Assembly (NCBI GenBank): GCA_951812925.1
Contig: OX638370.1
Location: forward strand, 82,690,004 to 82,754,003
Origin: Calliopum simillimum
Lineage: Eukaryota; Arthropoda; Insecta; Diptera; Lauxaniidae
Direction: 5' to 3'
DNA length: 64,000 bases
Shown: positions 58,340-64,000 of the stretch, one piece after another
Layout of the letters: each line of letters starts with the position of its first letter
Numbering within the stretch: the stretch's first letter is position 1
Position numbers and translations under genes: made by a program
Notes under the pieces: generated by a model
Told to the model about the DNA's origin: nothing
Database searches by the model: none
What the model saw: only the letters and a program-made list of their open reading frames with translations

Positions 58340-60365
58340 GACTAGACTGGGTGTTTGGTCGGGGACCAAATTTATAGTTTTCATTGTATATCAAATTTCA
58401 TGGGTATACCTTTGATAAGACTCCGTTTCGTCTGCCGCTGCTACGATGATTGTAGAGACGCTCTTAGCCCGCGATGGAAAGTCTCTGGCGATGACCATGA
58501 GTCTGTTCCTCAGACCAGGAGTCGCTATGGGAAACCTGGAGTCACTTTGGAAGTCGCCTTTTATGAGCTCAAATCGTTGCTGTTGTCTTTGCTTTTACGT
58601 GTGCAATAAAGAAATTTGCATGGAAAGGATAAGCTAGAACACTTTGTTTTAAGTTATCCTTAGTTTTATTGAAAAATAATCTTTATAAAGTTAAAAACTA
58701 TAAGAAAAATTACAACTAAAAAGAGCTGCAGCTGTTTTAGCTGTGGGTTGTAATCATCGAGTGATGATATTTTCAACTTGGACACTTGGACTTTAGACTT
58801 TCTAAAGCGTCAAGTTGAGAACTTACATTGAGCTATTGTCAGCCGTTTATTATGCATAAGTGTAAGCGAGATGGCAACACTCGTTAGGGTTAAAAAGTAT
58901 ATACATACTTATTCAGGGGTTTGACAGCAGACTGTAACGAGTAGTTACAGATCGCGCGGGTGGACAGTGTTGCCGTTCGACAAATAATTACTCAGAAAAT
59001 TGGGAGTTAAAGTTTACGCTTTTCCCCGCGTAAGCACTGGGATATAGAGCTTTCTTTAAAATTAACCGAAAACATCAAAAATGTAGGTACCAAGCTGTAG
59101 TACACGTCGATATATAGCTATTCTATACACTGGAAATACTTCTGAAATTCGCTAAGCAACTAAAGAATAAAATTATAATTTTATAAAGTTCAAGTGCATC
59201 GAAATGTCATTACTCTGCTGTAATCCAATGTACCAATTTATTTATTATCTGCTGCCACTATGCTGAGGAAACTTTATTTTATATAAAAGTTTTTATGTCA
59301 ATTTATGACACTTTTTAAAACCTCGCAACTGCTCAATTACTGCATTCAATTCAATCGATCGGTGATGTTCTTCCGCAACAGCAAAACTTTTGTGCTGATG
59401 TAATTCTTTTATTTGTTTTCAGTTTTATCAATTGAATTGAATGTCATGCTTGGTGACACCCAGTAATGTTTATTGACCAACAGCAACGTCATCACCATTA
59501 CCATCATCATCGGCATCAACATCATCGTAACAATGCACTCAATGCAATCAATGTGTGGTACAGGGGAAGAAAAGCAGAAAACCCAACGCATTTCCCCTTT
59601 CACGAGATGTTGCTTTGCTGTGTTATACGACACGGCAGCGAATCCGTTGTTGCCGCGCGTTGACCATTTGACACACTTCAGTGGGTTTAAGAGCAAAAAC
59701 AAAACACAACAATAACAAATCACAATAGCAACAACAACAGCAAGTGCATAGTACATATAATGAACATCCAGTCATCTGCAGGGCTTGCGTTGGTCAATGG
59801 CCAATGAATGTAACAACGCACAGACATCAAATGTTGCATAGAGCGGACGAACAGCCGGATACATTGCACAGTCGAAAGCATTGAAGAAGTATCACTCATA
59901 ATTTCTTAATGATATATAGATGCAGTTGAGATTTTTAGGAATATTTTTGCTCCACTGCGACAGCACAGTTGGCTAACAAAGGTGTTAGGGTAGGTAACGA
60001 GTTACACGCATTCACGACCATGATTCCGCTTTAGTTGGTTGCACTACAGCAGGTGAATGAGCGGAGCATGGGTAAGGGACTGTTGACAAGTCCAGTGGTG
60101 CTTCAATAGCATTGAAAATTGCTACGGCCAAATCACAGGTATTTCTTTCAATAGACTTCAGTTGGATGCTAAAGGGTTTTCAATGATTTTAAGCAATTGC
60201 GTTGATTTGTTAGGTATTTCGCAGTTATTGTTTCAACTTTGCAACTGTAATTGGACGCAAACCAGCTGACGCTTCAGTGAATTGTAGCGTTTGTTGTAAT
60301 TTGATTCAACTTTTTCATTATTGAATTGGATGGGCTTGATCTGAGTAAGATTGAAATAAATTTTG
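58340..60365. other. Intergenic with a small GC-rich patch
   Basis: 58420-58600 is GC-richer than its surroundings and followed by GCAATAAAGAA. Open frames on both strands match no family I know. The remainder has simple repeats (CATCATC, CAACAACAG near 59470-59740). No gene is called. Confidence 0.35.
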
Positions 60366-61241
60366 ATTGAAATTGAATTGAAATTGAATTGAAATTGAAT
60401 TGAAATTGAATTGAAATTGAATTGAAATTGAATTGAAATTGAATTGAAATTGAATTGAAATTGAATTGAAATTGAATTGAAATTGAATTGAAATTGAATT
60501 GAAATTGAATTGAAATTGAATTGAAATTGAATTGAAATTGAATTGAAATTGAATTGAAATTGAATTGAAATTGAATTGAAATTGAATTGAAATTGAATTG
60601 AAATTGAATTGAAATTGAATTGAAATTGAATTGAAATTGAATTGAAATTGAATTGAAATTGAATTGAAATTGAATTGAAATTGAATTGAAATTGAATTGA
60701 AATTGAATTGAAATTGAATTGAAATTGAATTGAAATTGAATTGAAATTGAATTGAAATTGAATTGAAATTGAATTGAAATTGAATTGAAATTGAATTGAA
60801 ATTGAATTGAAATTGAATTGAAATTGAATTGAAATTGAATTGAAATTGAATTGAAATTGAATTGAAATTGAATTGAAATTGAATTGAAATTGAATTGAAA
60901 TTGAATTGAAATTGAATTGAAATTGAATTGAAATTGAATTGAAATTGAATTGAAATTGAATTGAAATTGAATTGAAATTGAATTGAAATTGAATTGAAAT
61001 TGAATTGAAATTGAATTGAAATTGAATTGAAATTGAATTGAAATTGAATTGAAATTGAATTGAAATTGAATTGAAATTGAATTGAAATTGAATTGAAATT
61101 GAATTGAAATTGAATTGAAATTGAATTGAAATTGAATTGAAATTGAATTGAAATTGAATTGAAATTGAATTGAAATTGAATTGAAATTGAATTGAAATTG
61201 AATTGAAATTGAATTGAAATTGAATTGAAATTGAATTGAAA
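60366..61241. repeat. 11-bp satellite GAAATTGAATT, about 80 copies
   Basis: About 876 bp of uninterrupted GAATTGAAATT units. Lines 660 bp apart are identical and I found no variant unit. The minus strand has no stop codon in any frame through the whole array, which is only a consequence of the unit's composition (11 codons per 33 bases). There is no start codon, so it is not called a gene. Confidence 0.95.
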
Positions 61242-62660
61242 TGAAGTTAATTAACTTGATTTAAATAAAATTTAACCATGTCATCTACAATTTTTGTATA
61301 TGATTGTTCATTCATTCATGCTATGTGCCTGATTTTGTAACATTCAACAATAAATCATCTGATTTCTGCAACTTCATTCAACTTTGTTTCCATTATATTG
61401 CAACCTGTTTGTTAAACTTAAAATTTTTTCGCTTATGTTAATTTTATTTGTTTACTTAAATTTTGGCTAACTTTCTCTGCATTTTGCATTGTGCGATTGG
61501 TCTTTCATATTTTTTAAAGTTTTCTCACGATTAATTTATTATTTTAATTTATGTTTTGCTTTTTTTTGCAATTTGTTTTGTTTCCATATTTCTTCTGTTA
61601 TTTCAACTATTAATTGTATTTTGCCACCTCTTTTCCCAATCTTGTTTGTATTAACTTTCTTTGTCTACTTTGTTTTTTCTTATTTAAATTGTTGACACAT
61701 TATAATTATGTATGATAATCACATGATTAGTAGTCGCCAAGTTAGTTAAGCTGTCAAGATTTTCATTTAAAATTATTATTTATGGCATCATGCGTGTTAG
61801 CTGCGGCAGCTGTAAAGCTATTTACTCCTACCTACTAAGCTAATACGAGTTACAGTGATAATCATGGTGATTATTTAATTTGATTAAGAAACAAATCGCA
61901 AATGCAAATATTTGATTAAATGCAAAAAATTGCTTCTAGACAATTATATTAAGGTTAAATCATTATCATGTCTTAGTACTTATATCAAAGGACAAAACCT
62001 GAAAAACTTGCGATAATTTTTGTTAAAAATGGTTGAACGATTCTTTTATATTGTCCGACAACCGAACTGTTATTTCAATTCTGAAGATTAAAATATATGA
62101 AAAATATTTTTGTTTTATTTGAGGGATGCAACCTCAAGAGTTGGATTATTATTGTATTGTTCTCCGACGACTCAAGCAAAAGACTTCACAATTCGTTGTT
62201 ATTAAGAAAACATTTTGCACTTTTTGAAAAGTGAACTTCTGGTGGGTAGGAAAACAAATCAGCATTGGTTACCAACAAGCACGGATCAGATGACATTGTT
62301 AGCTTATGAAAATTACAAAAATAAGAAAAAATGCATAAAGAAAAACAAAAAATTTAGGAGGGTGGTTTGCGGTACGGGGCCCAGTCAACCTCATCAGACG
62401 CATTTGCCTAGATCCCGTAGAACTAACAAACATACTAAAAACCTTTAGCATAGATTTGTTGAGAATCACTCTAAAAACATTTGGTTAAGCCCTTTATATC
62501 GATATATAATTTTTGAACACCGGATATCACCTGCCAAAATTAAAGAAAAAATCCGATTTTGTTTGTCCTTAGAGTGATCCAAATAAAATTTTTTTTTTGT
62601 TTCCTGGGTACTCTCAAAGTAAGGGTCGGTCTTTCCAATTATTTTTTCATCGACCCGGCC
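61242..62660. other. Intergenic, nothing recognised
   Basis: AT-rich flank of the satellite. No supported feature. Confidence 0.4.
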
Positions 62661-62666
62661 TAATAT

Positions 62667-63030
62667 CCCGGACGAAACCGATGGAATTATGAAAAAATAA
62701 ATGATACAAAACCTCACGGGGTAACATATCTACGCATTGAAATAAAGAATCACTTAAATCGAACTAATGGTTCCCGAGTTATTAAGGTTTCCCGGACAAA
62801 GCCGACGGAATTTTGAGAAAATAAATTTTACAAAATTCTACCGGACAACGTATCTACCCATAAAAAAATCATTCAAATTGGGTTAATGGTTCCCGAGTTA
62901 TTAAGATTTTTCCTATAGCGGACAAAGCCGAGAGAATTTTGAAAAAATATATTTCACAGGACCTCAATGGGCAACGATCTACCCATCAAAAGAAAATTAT
63001 AAAAATCGAATGGTTCTCGAGTTGCATAGT
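62667..63030 (+). repeat. Tandem repeat, three units of 125 bp
   Basis: Units start near 62667, 62792 and 62917, each with CGGACAAAGCCGA.GGAATT (or a variant), then GAAAAAATA-rich sequence, CAACGTATCTACCCAT, and TGGTTCCCGAGTTATTAAG. The units differ at about 15-20 percent of positions. Possibly the core of a Helentron-like element whose ends are lost. It is followed closely by a DINE-1-like copy. Confidence 0.7.
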
Positions 63031-63095
63031 TTTATAAATTTTCCTTTTTCGATTTTTCGGGTTTGAGCTGCAAGAAAGGTGGTCAAATCGATTTT

Positions 63096-63850
63096 TATAC
63101 CCTACACCCAGCGTATATTCACTCTGTCTTACCTGTTGAAACTCAGAAAAGGAAGCGTGGCAGATATAAAAAAGTATATATATTCTTGATCAGCATCCCC
63201 TCCTGAGACGATATAGCCATGTCCATCTGACTGGCTGGGTGGCTGGCTGGCTGTGCGTGGAAATACATTTTCTGGGAAAACTGACCAAGATAATTCAATA
63301 AAATTTAGTACACAGCCTTCACCGTCAAAATTAATTCGTGGGATTGAAAATGAGAGAAATCGGTCAACGGACACGCCTACCGCCCACACAAAAAATATAT
63401 TCGAAATGCCACTTTACTTTTGCTACGAATTGTAAGCGCAAGCTCTGCAAAAAAAACTGGGCGAATTCGGACAAGAGCGCGTGGCACCTTCGATATAAGC
63501 AAAAACTTCAAAACGCTTTACTGAAATCATTTTTTGAGATAATCAAACCAAATTTTACTCAGACACTAAAAACTAAAAATGCAAGCTCTCAACAAAAACT
63601 GGGTGGACTTGGACAAAAAGGCGTGGCACCTCCCATATAAGCAAAAGTTTCAAAATATACTGAAAAAGTTTCTTGAGATAATCCAACTTAATTTTACTCA
63701 AATACTAAGGACTCTAAATAAACGCTCTGAGAAAAAACTGGGTAAGATCGGATAAGAGGGTGTGGCACGTCTCACATAAGCAAAATTTTCAAAATGCTGC
63801 AGTGTAGGGTATTTAATGTTTGGCCAGGCCAAAGGATTCACCCTTACTAG
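63096..63850 (+). mobile_element. DINE-1-like Helentron, copy 5
   Basis: TATACCCTACACCCAGCGTA start, AAAAGTATATATATTCTTGA, GAGACGATATAGCCATGTCC, ACGGACACGCCTACCGCCC, then three core units of about 148 bp (AAGCTCTGCAAAA, AAGCTCTCAACAAAAACTGG, GCTCTGAGAAAAAACTGG). It ends TGCAGTGTAGGGTATTTAAT, GGCCAGGCCAAAGG, CACCCTTACTAG. The most complete copy in the window. Confidence 0.85.
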
Positions 63851-64000
63851 TTCCAGCTTCTCACCATTTTCCGATTTTTATTTATTAATTTTTCGATATT
63901 GTATTGACGTACTCCCGAGATTTCTTTGCTTTAATCCAAATTTTTCAAATTTCTCCTCGAATTTCACAACAATTTTTGCGTCTTCAACGTATTTTGAAAT

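Noticed and set aside
58420..58620. Possible coding exon in a GC-rich patch followed by AATAAA
   Set aside because: Frames on both strands are short, no family match is apparent and no splice partner was found.
60366..61241. Stop-free minus-strand reading of the 11-bp satellite as a repeat protein
   Set aside because: All three frames are open because the unit lacks stop triplets on that strand. There is no start codon and no flanking coding signal.
60366..61241. CRISPR-like repeat array
   Set aside because: The units are contiguous with no spacers, and the window is eukaryotic.

Overview
This is AT-rich, gene-poor eukaryotic DNA. It is best read as a stretch of a higher-dipteran (fly) genome. 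The evidence is short AT-rich introns with GT..AG ends, many A/T homopolymers, and repeat families typical of flies: DINE-1-like Helentrons, mariner relics, jockey-, R1- and RTE-type non-LTR retrotransposons, and TTAA-flanked piggyBac-like elements. A tephritid fruit fly is my guess for the group, but nothing here proves the species. No prokaryotic operon, rRNA, CRISPR array or convincing intact tRNA gene was seen.

Only one host gene can be supported. It lies on the minus strand at 50224-49450 and has four small exons (57, 192, 165 and 159 bp) separated by introns of 79, 64 and 59 bp, all in phase 0. It encodes a 190-residue protein with a signal peptide and four cysteines in the mature part. 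A TATA box and an initiator-like site lie upstream and an AATAAA lies 40 bp downstream. A tandem repeat of about 165-195 bp units (46890-49270) lies just beyond its 3' end, and two inverted-repeat elements have inserted into that array.

Nearly everything else is transposon-derived. Layout: 0.3-1.7 kb, an R1-like tail, an ACCAAG-rich MITE and a mariner relic. 2.25-2.63 kb, an inverted-repeat element. 4.6-5.5 kb, a dispersed repeat. 7.8-13 kb, three DINE-1-like copies and two TTAA elements. 13.8-17.2 kb, a hAT-like element and a foldback element. 17.5-18.1 kb, a jockey tail. 20.1-23.2 kb, three inverted-repeat elements, one interrupted by an R1-like insertion. 25.4-32.3 kb, decayed Helentron-like and inverted repeats. 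33.7-35.8 kb, a pogo-like element carrying a non-LTR insertion. 37.7-41.3 kb, jockey and RTE fragments. 44.1-45.9 kb, two MITEs and an internally deleted mariner. 46.9-49.3 kb, the tandem array with a perfect hairpin and a foldback element. 51.4-54.7 kb, a DINE-1 copy, an RT fragment, and a Tc1/mariner relic next to a foldback element. 58 kb, a TTAA MITE. 60.4-61.2 kb, an 11-bp satellite of about 80 copies. 62.7-63.9 kb, a 125-bp tandem repeat and a last DINE-1 copy.

The dominant theme is long inverted repeats. More than a dozen sequences would fold into hairpins if transcribed. Several are built from iterated short motifs, and the one at 47233-47451 has 89-bp arms that are identical. The most useful leads are that hairpin, the foldback at 47729-49169 with its likely 8-bp target duplication, the 11-bp satellite, the pogo-like element with five copies of a 16-bp motif, and the spliced secreted-protein gene, which no single open frame reveals.
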